Shown: in pieces, positions 8,964 to 17,078 of the stretch
How positions within the stretch are numbered: the first letter of the stretch is position 1
Layout of the letters: every line of letters begins with the position of its first letter
DNA from: CALSMU01 sp965230225
GTDB taxonomy: Bacteria > Bacteroidota > Bacteroidia > Flavobacteriales_D > Parvicellaceae
DNA length: 64,000 nt
Assembly: GCA_965230225.1 (NCBI GenBank)
Contig: CBDDKM010000010.1
Location: 1-64,000 of the forward strand
Reading direction: 5' to 3'
Made by a program: the position numbers and the translations under genes
Notes under the pieces: generated by a model
The model's input: the letters and a program-made list of their open reading frames with translations, nothing else
What the model was told of the DNA's origin: nothing
The model's database searches: none

Positions 8964-11900
8964 TTACTTGATTACAATTCGTTTTATATGCCCTTCCAGC
9001 ATTACAAAATACACCCCACTTCTTAGGTTTAATTCTACTCTTGTTTTTTGAGAGGATACTAATTGAGTCAATACCTTTTCTCCAACCACATTAAACACAG
9101 TTAGCTTTGTTGGTTGAGAGTATTGTTCCAATTCTATGAAGAACTCTCCTAAATTCGGGTTTGGATATACTTTAAAAGTGTTATACTCATTAGGTTCTAC
9201 CCCTAAACCTGTAATGGATTCGCACTCGGATGTTGAAGTACAATTTCCATTATCTAAAATCACAGCATAGTTTCCGTTTTCAGTTGGTGTAAAACTCTGA
9301 TTGGTTTCTCCCGAAATTGGAGCACCGTTATTATCACAATCAATCCATTGATAAGTAACCCCTGATTCATCTGCGGTTATAGTAAACCCACTAACAGAAA
9401 CAGTTGAATCTGGTAAAGCATTAATGGTTAAATCAAGTGTTACTATAGAGTCACACCCACTTATGTTGGTCAATGTCCAGGTAGGCGTATTAGTGCTAGA
9501 TGTATAAGTATTACCATCAATCCAGGTATAAGAACCACACGCTGCCTGAACATCGGTTCCTGTATTGGGATAGTTGATGGTTAAATCTAGTGTTACCACT
9601 GAATCACATCCACTTACGTTGGTCAACGTCCAGGTTGGTGTGTTGGTACTAGTGGTATAGGTATTCCCATCAATCCAGGTATAAGAACCACACGCTGCCT
9701 GAACATCTGTTCCCGTGTTGGAATAATTGATGGTTAAATCTAGTGTTACCACTGAATCACATCCACTTACGTTGGTCAATGTCCAGGTTGGTGTATTAGT
9801 GCTAGATGTATAAGTATTACCATCAATCCAGGTATATGTATCGCATGCCGTTTGAACATCTGTTCCTGTGTTGGAATAATTGATGGTTAAATCTAGTGTT
9901 ACCACAGAGTCACATCCATTAACGTTGGTCAATGTCCAGGTCGGTGTATTAGTACTGGAGGTATAGGTATTTCCATCAATCCAGGTGTAAGTATCACATG
10001 CCATTTGAACATCTGTTCCTGTATTGGCAGTATTGATCGTTAAATCAAGTGTTACCACAGAGTCACATCCATTAACGTTAGTCAATGTCCAGGTTGGTGT
10101 ATTGGTACTGGAGGTATAGGTATTTCCATCAATCCAGGTGTATGTGTCGCATGCCGTTTGAACATCTGTTCCTGTATTGGCAGTATTGATCGTTAAATCA
10201 AGTGTTACTACCGAATCACATCCATTAACGTTAGTCAATGTCCAGGTTGGTGTATTGGTACTGGAGGTATAGGTATTACCATCGATCCAGGTATAGGTAC
10301 CACAAGCCATTTGAACATCTGTTCCTGTATTAGAATAATTGATCGTTAAATCAAGTGTTACCACAGAGTCACATCCGTTTACATTGGTTAATGTCCATGT
10401 TGGTGTATTGGTACTGGAGGTATAGGTATTTCCATCAATCCAGGTGTAAGTATCACATGCCGTTTGAACATCGGTTCCCGTATTGGAATAATTGATCGTT
10501 AAATCAAGTGTTACTACCGAATCACATCCATTTACATTGGTTAGTATCCATGTTGGTGTATTGGTACTGGATGTATATATATTTCCATCAATCCAGGTGT
10601 AAGTATCACATGCCGTTTGAACATCGGTCCCCGTATTGGAATAGTTGATCGTCAAATCGAGCGTTACTACAGAATCACATCCATTTACATTGGTCAATGT
10701 CCAGGTTGGTGTATTCGTACTGGAGGTGTAGGTATTTCCATCAATCCAGGTGTAAGTATCACATGCCGTTTGAACATCTGTTCCTGTATTGGCAGTATTG
10801 ATCGTTAAATCGAGCGTTACTACAGAATCACATCCGTTTACATTGGTTAGCGTCCAGGTCGGTGTGTTGGTACTGGAGGTGTAAGTATTACCATCAATCC
10901 AGGTATAAGAACCACAAGCTGCTTGAACATCGGTTCCTGTATTGGCATTATTAATCGTTAAATCTAGAGTTATTACAGAATCACATCCATTTACGTTGGT
11001 CAATGTCCAGGTTGGTGTGTTGGTACTGGAGGTATAGGTATTACCATCGATCCAGGTATAGGTACCACAAGCAGTTTGTACATCCACCACATTGTCTTCA
11101 CATAAACTATATACACGAGCGTGTCCAGAACCAAACCCATTTCCACCATTAAAATAAGCTCCTATAGCTACAGTATTTACTGTGGGCATATGAACTGAAA
11201 AACCAGACTGATCATCAGCTGCTTCTCCATCGATATCCATTCCATGTTGCTGCCAGGACAATCCATTCCATTTATATATACGAACATGGCCAGCGAATGA
11301 TCCGTTTCCGTCGTTCCAATTGGCCCCAATTGCAATGGTATTGGAATCCGCCATACTAATGGAAGCTCCTGATCGATCATCAGCTGCTTCTCCATCTATA
11401 TCAGTTCCCTTCTGGCTCCAATCGCTACCATTCCATTTGTATATACGAACATGTCCAGCCTGAGAACCGTTTCCTGCATTATTTGCAGCACCAATTGCAA
11501 CAGTATTTGTGTCCGGCATACTTACCGATATACCAGATAGGTCAAAAGCAGCCTCACCTACAATCGTACTTCCTTTTTGAACCCAGGTGGTTCCATTCCA
11601 TTTGTAAATCTGCACCTCTCCCATCTCAAAAAGATCTCCCTTTGCACCAATGGCTACGGTATTTGAGTCAGGCATGTTTACAGACCAACCAAAATTATAA
11701 TCGGCTGCAGTACCATCAATATCCAATCCTTTTTGAATCCATGCAGAACCGTTCCATTTGTATATTCTAACGTGCCCCGCATTTGTACCATTCCCACCAT
11801 TATTGGCTGCTCCAATAGCCACAGTATTGGAATCTGGCATGCTGATCGCTTTCCCCGATTCATCTCCTATTGCTTCTCCATCAATATCTAACCCTTTTTG

Positions 11901-12305
11901 AATCCACGCAGTACCATTCCATCTATAGATTCTAACGTGCCCTGAATTTCCTCCATTACCGTCGTTTCGATAAGCTCCAATTCCAACCACTGCAGAATCC
12001 GGCATACTTACCGATATCCCAGAGTTATCATGAGAAGCTTCTCCGTTAATGTCATTTCCTGTTTGAGTCCAGGAGGAACCATCCCAATGATACACTCTTA
12101 CATGCCCTGCATTACTAGCAGTACCATCGTTATATATTGCCCCTATGGCAATGTTTCTATCGTCAGACATCGAAACAGAATAACCTGATCTGTCATTGCC
12201 AGCCTCTCCATCGATATCCCCCCCTATTTGAACTTGTCCAAATAAAAAAGTGACGTTAAAAAATAAGAAAATGGAGAATGGAAGTTTAATACGATTGTGG
12301 TTCAT
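8964..12305 (-). CDS. T9SS-exported repeat protein: seven FG-GAP-like repeats then eleven near-identical 51-residue modules
   Basis: A 1113-residue secreted protein. Residues 1-23 are a signal peptide. About 25-400 hold seven repeats built on DIDGEAxxDxSGxSVSM...VAIGAxxNxGN, each ending VRIYKWNGxxW, which is an FG-GAP-type beta-propeller pattern. About 405-965 hold eleven 51-residue modules of the type TDVQTACDTYTWIDGNTY...GCDSVVTLDLTIN, each with two cysteines and common as bacterial Ig-like modules. After one more Ig-like segment, the tail from VYPNPNLGEFFI is a T9SS type A sorting domain. The near-identity of the modules at DNA level points to recent expansion or ongoing homogenisation. 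The likely role is a surface adhesin or structural protein; this is inference. Confidence 0.88.
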   Translation of the reverse strand: MNHNRIKLPFSIFLFFNVTFLFGQVQIGGDIDGEAGNDRSGYSVSMSDDRNIAIGAIYNDGTASNAGHVRVYHWDGSSWTQTGNDINGEASHDNSGISVSMPDSAVVGIGAYRNDGNGGNSGHVRIYRWNGTAWIQKGLDIDGEAIGDESGKAISMPDSNTVAIGAANNGGNGTNAGHVRIYKWNGSAWIQKGLDIDGTAADYNFGWSVNMPDSNTVAIGAKGDLFEMGEVQIYKWNGTTWVQKGSTIVGEAAFDLSGISVSMPDTNTVAIGAANNAGNGSQAGHVRIYKWNGSDWSQKGTDIDGEAADDRSGASISMADSNTIAIGANWNDGNGSFAGHVRIYKWNGLSWQQHGMDIDGEAADDQSGFSVHMPTVNTVAIGAYFNGGNGFGSGHARVYSLCEDNVVDVQTACGTYTWIDGNTYTSSTNTPTWTLTNVNGCDSVITLDLTINNANTGTDVQAACGSYTWIDGNTYTSSTNTPTWTLTNVNGCDSVVTLDLTINTANTGTDVQTACDTYTWIDGNTYTSSTNTPTWTLTNVNGCDSVVTLDLTINYSNTGTDVQTACDTYTWIDGNIYTSSTNTPTWILTNVNGCDSVVTLDLTINYSNTGTDVQTACDTYTWIDGNTYTSSTNTPTWTLTNVNGCDSVVTLDLTINYSNTGTDVQMACGTYTWIDGNTYTSSTNTPTWTLTNVNGCDSVVTLDLTINTANTGTDVQTACDTYTWIDGNTYTSSTNTPTWTLTNVNGCDSVVTLDLTINTANTGTDVQMACDTYTWIDGNTYTSSTNTPTWTLTNVNGCDSVVTLDLTINYSNTGTDVQTACDTYTWIDGNTYTSSTNTPTWTLTNVSGCDSVVTLDLTINYSNTGTDVQAACGSYTWIDGNTYTTSTNTPTWTLTNVSGCDSVVTLDLTINYPNTGTDVQAACGSYTWIDGNTYTSSTNTPTWTLTNISGCDSIVTLDLTINALPDSTVSVSGFTITADESGVTYQWIDCDNNGAPISGETNQSFTPTENGNYAVILDNGNCTSTSECESITGLGVEPNEYNTFKVYPNPNLGEFFIELEQYSQPTKLTVFNVVGEKVLTQLVSSQKTRVELNLRSGVYFVMLEGHIKRIVIK
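9410..11095 (-). repeat. Eleven tandem copies of a 153-bp coding repeat
   Basis: Direct repeats with an exact 153-bp period inside the T9SS repeat gene; for example GTATTGGCAGTATTGAT recurs at 10021 and 10174. Copies differ mainly at codon third positions and in a few swapped residues (TAC/YS/YP endings, ACD/ACG). It is a natural place for copy-number change by recombination and for assembly collapse. Confidence 0.93.
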
Positions 12306-12435
12306 CGGTATTAGGTTTAATGGTGGTGATTAAAAAGGTACTGCAAATTACTAAAAACTGAGAATCTACGATCTAAATGAGAGAGTTATCTGTACTTTTT
12401 ATTTTGTGGTGTTACTATATGGTAGTTTTATTGAT

Positions 12436-13755
12436 TTAATCTATTAGTTTTCCATTTCTGTCAAACTTTTGCCAATCAATTTTATGTCCATCTTTAAAAT
12501 AGTACACATGCTCTTCTTGTCCATTATCATGAAAATGGATTTCAGATTTTCCATCTCTTACGTAATACTTTCCATTCAGCATGATATAACGAACTCCTTC
12601 TAAGAAATACATGATTCTTTGAATCGAACCGTCTTTTCTATATAATTTATCTATTCCGTACTCATCTCCTTCATTGTAAATGAATTCAGACCTTAATTCT
12701 CCTGTTTCAAAAAACAATTTTACAGGTCTAATTCTTGTTCCTTCACTGTCATAAAAGTAAGTAGACTCAACTTGGCCATTAAAAAAGTATTTTGTTATAA
12801 GGCCGCAAGGCTTATTATCGATATAGTTGCCTGTTGATTTTAAAGTGCCATTTGGCCAATATTCATTTACTTTCCCTTGTCTAATGAACTGTTTAAATGG
12901 ATGCTCTTTTAATTCTAATATCCGCTTTATTTCGCTTGGGTTATTAAAATATTGGTTGAATATCGAATTCAATTGCCAATTAAATAATGATTCATTAAGT
13001 TTTGAGATTACTTGATCATTAAGACTTGATGACACACTATCTATTTTTTTTATTTCAATGTATCTAGGTCTAACTCCTAGATTCCTGTATGCTATGATTA
13101 TCTCAATTGTTCCAATACAATAACAATTAATAGAGTCTTCATTTTCTGCAAAACATGAGAAAATTAAACAGTATGGATAATTAGAGTTTTTTATATCATC
13201 TTCATATTGCTTCACATTAGCTTCGTCTATTTCGGAATTAAGAATTAAGCTAATAATATGATCTTGTAATGTTGGAAAACCATCCGTTGTATAGTTTAAA
13301 ATTGTATGTAAGGAGTTGTTTTTCCGATTTTGTTCGATAAAGTATTTTTTAAATTCGTCTATTATCCTTACTTCATCACTTTTAATCACTTGGTGTTTAG
13401 GTATTTCGATGGAGTAATCAGAAAGTCGATTATATCTACCAACAATTTTGTTATGAGAAATGTGTTTTTCAATTTTGTATTCACCATTTACAAAAAATGA
13501 TAGTAAATCTTTAATTTCTCTCTCTGAAGCTGAAAGTTGTTTGTGAGACAAAGATTTCTCAATCTCTTGGAAGTTATTTAGTAAAGATTTCTCAATTGGT
13601 TTAATCAACGAATAATACCATGAATATTGACCATCTCCATCCCAACTAGCCAATAAAGGAGACTTATCCCATATTAATTCTAGTCCATTATACTCTTTAA
13701 TGTCAAGAGTTCCTTGCGAGTTGTCATTGGATATTTCTATTGATTCTTCCATCAT
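12436..13755 (-). CDS. YwqK/MORN-like repeat protein in a probable integron cassette
   Basis: A 439-residue cytoplasmic protein with no signal peptide. The C-terminal third (about 295-439) is a series of short beta-hairpin repeats of the MORN/YwqK kind: VNEYWPNGTLKSTGNY, KYFFNGQVESTYFYDSEG, LFFETGELRSEFIYNEG, LYRKDGSIQRIMYF and FHDNGQEEHVYYFKDG. Proteins with this array are often labelled YwqK-family antitoxins, but that label is weak. The first 290 residues are not recognised and are more AT-rich than the neighbours. The ATG lies 13 bases after the attC core site of the preceding gene, the spacing expected if this ORF is the second cassette of an integron-like array. Start may be the second of two adjacent ATGs. 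Confidence 0.7.
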   Translation of the reverse strand: MMEESIEISNDNSQGTLDIKEYNGLELIWDKSPLLASWDGDGQYSWYYSLIKPIEKSLLNNFQEIEKSLSHKQLSASEREIKDLLSFFVNGEYKIEKHISHNKIVGRYNRLSDYSIEIPKHQVIKSDEVRIIDEFKKYFIEQNRKNNSLHTILNYTTDGFPTLQDHIISLILNSEIDEANVKQYEDDIKNSNYPYCLIFSCFAENEDSINCYCIGTIEIIIAYRNLGVRPRYIEIKKIDSVSSSLNDQVISKLNESLFNWQLNSIFNQYFNNPSEIKRILELKEHPFKQFIRQGKVNEYWPNGTLKSTGNYIDNKPCGLITKYFFNGQVESTYFYDSEGTRIRPVKLFFETGELRSEFIYNEGDEYGIDKLYRKDGSIQRIMYFLEGVRYIMLNGKYYVRDGKSEIHFHDNGQEEHVYYFKDGHKIDWQKFDRNGKLID

Positions 13756-13762
13756 CTATTCT

Positions 13763-13817
13763 GCATAACGGTTTGGCTAAACTGCGTTTAAATGCAGTTT
13801 AGGTGTTGTTAGCTTAC
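13763..13817 (-). other. Integron attC-like recombination site (55 bp)
   Basis: Read on the minus strand: an R''-like arm GTAAGCTAACAA, a perfect 9-bp inner stem CTAAACTGC / GCAGTTTAG with an 8-base loop, and an R'-like core CCGTTATGC with the G/TT cleavage point between 13769 and 13768. Layout and length match known attC sites (compare TCTAACAA and CGTTAGAT in the aadA1 cassette, from memory). It begins four bases after the stop codon of the 13822-14190 gene, as in compact cassettes. The R'' arm is the exact reverse complement of the ten bases that open the cassette at 14205-14196. Confidence 0.75.
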
Positions 13818-14204
13818 GTTACTATTCCATTATTTTATTATACATTGACCTAAATTTAGCATCCTTATCCATGTATTGGAAACCTGAGTTTAAGATAATT
13901 TTTGCAGCGGACATTAACTCTTTACTCATCAATCCTCTTTTGTGCTTTTTATAGAAGAACCTTACCAATTTTAGATAAGTCTTATGATGTGGATAAAAGC
14001 AATCGTATTGATCTGGCATGGCTTCCGTAAAAATTTCTACTCCCTTTTCAAGGTTGCCATTCTGAAATTCCTTTGTTGAATTCCTCAAGTTTTCTTTTAG
14101 AGAATCGGAACAATTATGGTCACAAACACTGGCATTAATGTTTAATGATGTACTCAAAATGATTAATAGTAGTATTACAGATCTTTTCATTTTATGTAAG
14201 CTAA
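13769..14204 (-). mobile_element. Complete integron-type gene cassette (436 bp)
   Basis: The proposed cassette runs from the TT of G/TTAGCTTAC at 14204 to the G of CCG/TTATGC at 13769. It contains one ORF and an attC-like site. The ten bases at its left end (GTTAGCTTAC, 14205-14196) and the ten at the outer arm of its attC (GTAAGCTAAC, 13817-13808) are exact reverse complements. Integrase-mediated excision requires and produces this pairing, because R' of the circular cassette comes from its own first bases. ATG follows the cassette start by 14 bases. Confidence 0.7.
13822..14190 (-). CDS. Small secreted cassette-encoded protein of unknown function
   Basis: A 122-residue protein that begins with a signal peptide (MKRSVILLLIILSTSLNINAS). 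An ATG at 14208 would add six residues but lies outside the cassette boundary at 14204, so the inner ATG at 14190 is chosen. The mature chain has CDHNC near the N-terminus and reads as mostly helical (LKENLRNSTKEFQNGNLEKGVEIFTEAMPDQYDCFYPHHKTYLKLVRFFYKKHK), with a TPR-like feel. No family is recognised. It lacks its own visible promoter, as is usual for cassette genes, and is followed within four bases by the attC-like site. Confidence 0.7.
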   Translation of the reverse strand: MKRSVILLLIILSTSLNINASVCDHNCSDSLKENLRNSTKEFQNGNLEKGVEIFTEAMPDQYDCFYPHHKTYLKLVRFFYKKHKRGLMSKELMSAAKIILNSGFQYMDKDAKFRSMYNKIME

Positions 14205-14293
14205 CCATTGTATAAACGCAACTTACTAAAAAAATATAAATAACCTTCTAAAACAACTGGTTATTGAAATAAAAAGGATTAAACTGCAAGCTA

Positions 14294-14420
14294 TGGCAAT
14301 TGTTGATTTTGTACACATATTGGAAGTTAAACGCTATAGTCCTAATACAATAAAGACCTTATAGGATTATCTTCGTTGATCATTCCTCTCAAAGTTCGAA
14401 CTTGTCTAGCTGAGTAGTTG
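14294..14420 (+). pseudogene. Remnant of a tyrosine recombinase N-terminus
   Basis: From the ATG at 14294 the frame reads MAIVDFVHILEVKRYSPNT and continues IKTL, then a stop, then DYLR, stop, SFLSKFELV, stop. LEVKRYSPNTIKTY...DYLR is the hallmark start of the core-binding (SAM-like) domain of phage/XerD/IntI-type recombinases. A small change (TTATAG for TATAAG) would restore the usual K-T-Y. Similarity fades near 14420 and there is no catalytic domain. The fragment points away from the cassette on the opposite strand and starts about 90 bases from the cassette boundary, the geometry of intI and attI. A tRNA-targeting island integrase is the main alternative. Confidence 0.65.
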
Positions 14421-14461
14421 GAATAAAAAATTAATAATTATAATAGGTATTTTTATTTTGT

Positions 14462-14508
14462 AGTCGGGGTGAGAGGTCCCGATAGCTATCGGGACGAACC
14501 TCCGAGCA
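14462..14508 (-). repeat. Copy of the tRNA-Pro 3' end interrupted by a palindrome
   Basis: GTCGGGGTGAGAGG and GAACCTCCGA repeat the 3' half of the adjacent tRNA-Pro, but the T-loop bases between them are replaced by a perfect palindrome (14476-14495, core CCCGATAGCTATCGGG). The same palindrome recurs near 58850. The fragment could be an attachment-site duplicate left by an integrative element or a decayed tandem tRNA copy. Confidence 0.7.
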
Positions 14509-14513
14509 TATAC

Positions 14514-14542
14514 AAAAAAATCCAACTGAAACAGTTGGATTT
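14514..14542 (-). terminator. Rho-independent terminator of tRNA-Pro
   Basis: An 11-bp perfect stem (AAATCCAACTG / CAGTTGGATTT) with a 3-base loop. On the minus strand it runs into seven T residues directly after the tRNA. Confidence 0.85.
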
Positions 14543-14544
14543 AG

Positions 14545-14619
14545 TCGGGGTGAGAGGATTCGAACCTCCGATCTCTGGTCCCCCAGACCAGCACTTTAAC
14601 CGGACTAAGCTACACCCCG
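14545..14619 (-). tRNA. tRNA-Pro (anticodon GGG)
   Basis: A 75-nt cloverleaf on the minus strand. The acceptor stem is CGGGGTG / CACCCCG with discriminator A at 14545. The D-arm region is TAGCTTAGTCCGGTTAAAG. The anticodon stem-loop is CTGGT-CTGGGGG-ACCAG, giving anticodon GGG. The T arm is GGAGG-TTCGAAT-CCTCT. CCA is not encoded. It is flanked by broken copies of itself on both sides. Confidence 0.95.
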
Positions 14620-14966
14620 TATAGTAGATTACAAAGAAATACAATTATTTGAAAAAGAAATTACCTACCAGCACTTTAATCAGGCAAAACTGAAGTCCGT
14701 GACTTCGATTTGCTTGATCGAGCACTTCCACGAAATTGGAAATTTCTGGAATTGCATGACCGGACTATGCTACCCCCCGTATTGCTTACAAAGAAATAAA
14801 AATAAACTCTATTTATTGGCTGAATAATGAATAAAAACATGGTCAATTCTTTCCCAAAACTTGCCAATTCACTAACGAATTTCTAAATTGATAAGCATCA
14901 GGGAAATTATAGAAAGGAAAGTTCTGATGAATGAACTAGCTTCGATATTGTTCCAAAAAAAATTAA
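14620..14966. other. Gene-free stretch with two diverged tRNA-Pro fragments
   Basis: No gene is supported here. On the minus strand, 14754-14797 repeats the tRNA 5' end with its upstream flank (GGGGTAGCATAGTCCGG, and the TTTCTTTGTAA upstream). 14667-14685 repeats the D-arm to anticodon junction (TTAAAGTGCTGGT). Between them lie about 70 unrelated bases with short hairpins. This looks like a tandem tRNA duplicate that was split and has decayed. The remainder up to 14966 is leader of the phosphatase gene. Confidence 0.6.
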
Positions 14967-17075
14967 ATGAAAAATATTGTTTCACTTACCATTGCTTTCT
15001 TCCTAGTAAGCTCTATTGTAGCACAAGATCAAAACTTAGTTCCATTTGGGAGTACCTGGAAATATCTGGACGATGGCTCTAATCAGGGTACGAGTTGGCG
15101 TTCGCTTTCTTTTAACGATGGAGGCTGGAGTTCGGGGCCAGCCAAACTAGGGTATGGAGAAGGAGATGAAAATACTGTGGTGAGTTATGGGAGCAGTAGT
15201 AGTAATAAACACATTACAACCTATTTTAGGCATACTGTAAACATTCCTGACGTTACCCTTTACAAGAACTTTTTGTTTAAACTAATCAAAGATGATGGAG
15301 CATTAGTTTATGTAAATGGGCAAAACGTAATGCGCTCTAATTTTGGAACCAATAGCTATGATTACGACGATGAAGCTTACTCTTCTATTTCCGGTTCAGA
15401 AGAAACCATCATTTGGGAAGAATTTGTACCCCCCTCTTTTTTCCAAAATGGGAACAATGTTATTGCCGTTGAGGTTCATCAATACGATGCCGGAAGTTCA
15501 GATTTATCTTTTGATTTGGAGGTAATTGGTTTGGACGATGATCCTTCTTTGTACAGAGAGCCATACATTCAATTAACCACTCCTACAACCGCCATTATTA
15601 AATGGAAAACAGATGCTCCTACAGATTCCAAAGTGGAATATGGTCCATCGCCTTCTAACTTTGTTTTTACAGAATCAACCCCTACTCCAACCATGAACCA
15701 TGAAGTGGAACTAACCGGATTAACTCCGGATACCAAATACTACTATTCTGTAGGTAATTCCATGGTGGATTTTACTACTCCTTCCGGTACACATTTCTTT
15801 AAAACACATCCAAATATTGGAGTAATGAAGCCTACCCGAATTTGGGTAACCGGTGATGCAGGAACCGGTAAAACGGGTCAATTAGATGTTAGAGATGCTT
15901 ACCTCAACTACATTGGTCAATGGGAAAAAGCCGATATATGGCTTATGATGGGTGATAATGCCTACGAACATGGTAGGGAAGCCGACTATCACATGGGGTT
16001 ATTTAATGTTTATCAAACCATTTTAAGAAATACTGTTTCCTACCCCACAAGTGGTAATCACGATTTTTACGGAGAGGCAAGTCCTATTACACAAACCGGG
16101 ACCTATTTTGACATTTTCGCATTACCTAAAAATGCCGAAGCCGGAGGAACCCCTTCAGGAACGGAAGCTTACTACTCATTCGATTATGGAAACATTCATT
16201 TTGTTTGCATGGAGTCTTATGCCCTAAACAGAGATTCTACAGGAACTATGGCCAATTGGTTAAAAAACGACTTGCAAAATACTAATGCAAAATGGCTAAT
16301 TGCCTATTGGCACTACGCTCCGTATACCAAAGTTGGGCACGACTCCGATGACCCAAATGACCACAGCGGAAGAGCTATTGAAATGCGAGAAAACATCAAC
16401 CCTATTTTAGAACAGTACGGTGTGGACCTTGTTCTTGCCGGACATAGCCACGGATACGAAAGAAGCTTCTTAATGGATGGTCATTATGGATTCTCCAACA
16501 GTCTTACTCCTGCTATGATATTGGACAACACAAGTGGCCGTGCAGACGTAACAGGGGCTTACATTAAACCAAACAATCTTACCCCTCATAACGGAACTGT
16601 TTATGCAGTTTGCGGAAGCTCAGGAAAACTTTCTTCTACTTCTGTGTTCCACCCTGCCATGTACGACACCAACGTTGATTATCTAGGTTCTATGGTTATT
16701 GATATTGCAGGAGATACCCTGGAAAGCAAGTTTTTGAACGAGAATGGAATTGTACAGGACTACTTTCACATTGTAAAAACCTCTCTTGCTTCTGATGAAC
16801 AGGAATCAACTGACGGCTCCGAATTTAAAATTTACCCCAACCCTTCGCAGGATCAATTTACCATAGATTATGAGTTGAACTCAAGCTATAAGAAAGGAAG
16901 CATTCAGGTTTATAGCACGAATGGACAAATTGTTAAGGTAATAGAGCTAAAAAACAAATTGAAAGGATCAGGTCAATCGACTATTGATGTATCAGATCTT
17001 TCCAAGGGAGTTTATACAGTAAAGCTAATTGGAGACTACACTCACCTTAAAAGTGAATTACTGATCATCAGGTAA
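14967..17075 (+). CDS. Secreted purple-acid-phosphatase-like metallophosphoesterase with T9SS tail
   Basis: A 702-residue exported enzyme. Residues 1-19 are a signal peptide. About 25-190 form a galactose-binding-like module (FNDGGWSSGPAKLGYG, VYVNGQNVMRSN). About 197-280 form the fibronectin-like purple acid phosphatase N-domain (YIQLTTPTTAIIKWKT, VELTGLTPDTKYYYSVG). The calcineurin-like core has all expected metal ligands: D297 in GDAG, D330 in GDNAY, N364/H365 in GNHDFYG, H449 in YWHY and the GHSHGYER motif at 492-499. A T9SS type A tail begins at IYPNPSQDQF. It probably releases phosphate from external phosphoesters. It stands alone and converges on the WG-repeat gene, three bases away. 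Confidence 0.92.
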   Translation: MKNIVSLTIAFFLVSSIVAQDQNLVPFGSTWKYLDDGSNQGTSWRSLSFNDGGWSSGPAKLGYGEGDENTVVSYGSSSSNKHITTYFRHTVNIPDVTLYKNFLFKLIKDDGALVYVNGQNVMRSNFGTNSYDYDDEAYSSISGSEETIIWEEFVPPSFFQNGNNVIAVEVHQYDAGSSDLSFDLEVIGLDDDPSLYREPYIQLTTPTTAIIKWKTDAPTDSKVEYGPSPSNFVFTESTPTPTMNHEVELTGLTPDTKYYYSVGNSMVDFTTPSGTHFFKTHPNIGVMKPTRIWVTGDAGTGKTGQLDVRDAYLNYIGQWEKADIWLMMGDNAYEHGREADYHMGLFNVYQTILRNTVSYPTSGNHDFYGEASPITQTGTYFDIFALPKNAEAGGTPSGTEAYYSFDYGNIHFVCMESYALNRDSTGTMANWLKNDLQNTNAKWLIAYWHYAPYTKVGHDSDDPNDHSGRAIEMRENINPILEQYGVDLVLAGHSHGYERSFLMDGHYGFSNSLTPAMILDNTSGRADVTGAYIKPNNLTPHNGTVYAVCGSSGKLSSTSVFHPAMYDTNVDYLGSMVIDIAGDTLESKFLNENGIVQDYFHIVKTSLASDEQESTDGSEFKIYPNPSQDQFTIDYELNSSYKKGSIQVYSTNGQIVKVIELKNKLKGSGQSTIDVSDLSKGVYTVKLIGDYTHLKSELLIIR

Positions 17076-17078
17076 AAG

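Noticed and set aside
9410..11095. Regularly spaced repeats that could suggest a CRISPR array
   Set aside because: The period is 153 bp, the whole unit is repeated with no unique spacers, and the frame is open through all copies; it is a coding tandem repeat.
12306..12435. A second attC site after the YwqK-like gene
   Set aside because: Only a loose GTTATCT and a TAACACCAC-like string are present, without complementary inner arms; not enough to call.
14676..14867. 63-codon open frame on the minus strand beside the tRNA
   Set aside because: It overlaps the decayed tRNA copies and shows no protein-like pattern.
14888..15082. 64-codon open frame overlapping the phosphatase start
   Set aside because: It overlaps the signal peptide region of the phosphatase gene in another frame; the phosphatase frame is clearly the real one.
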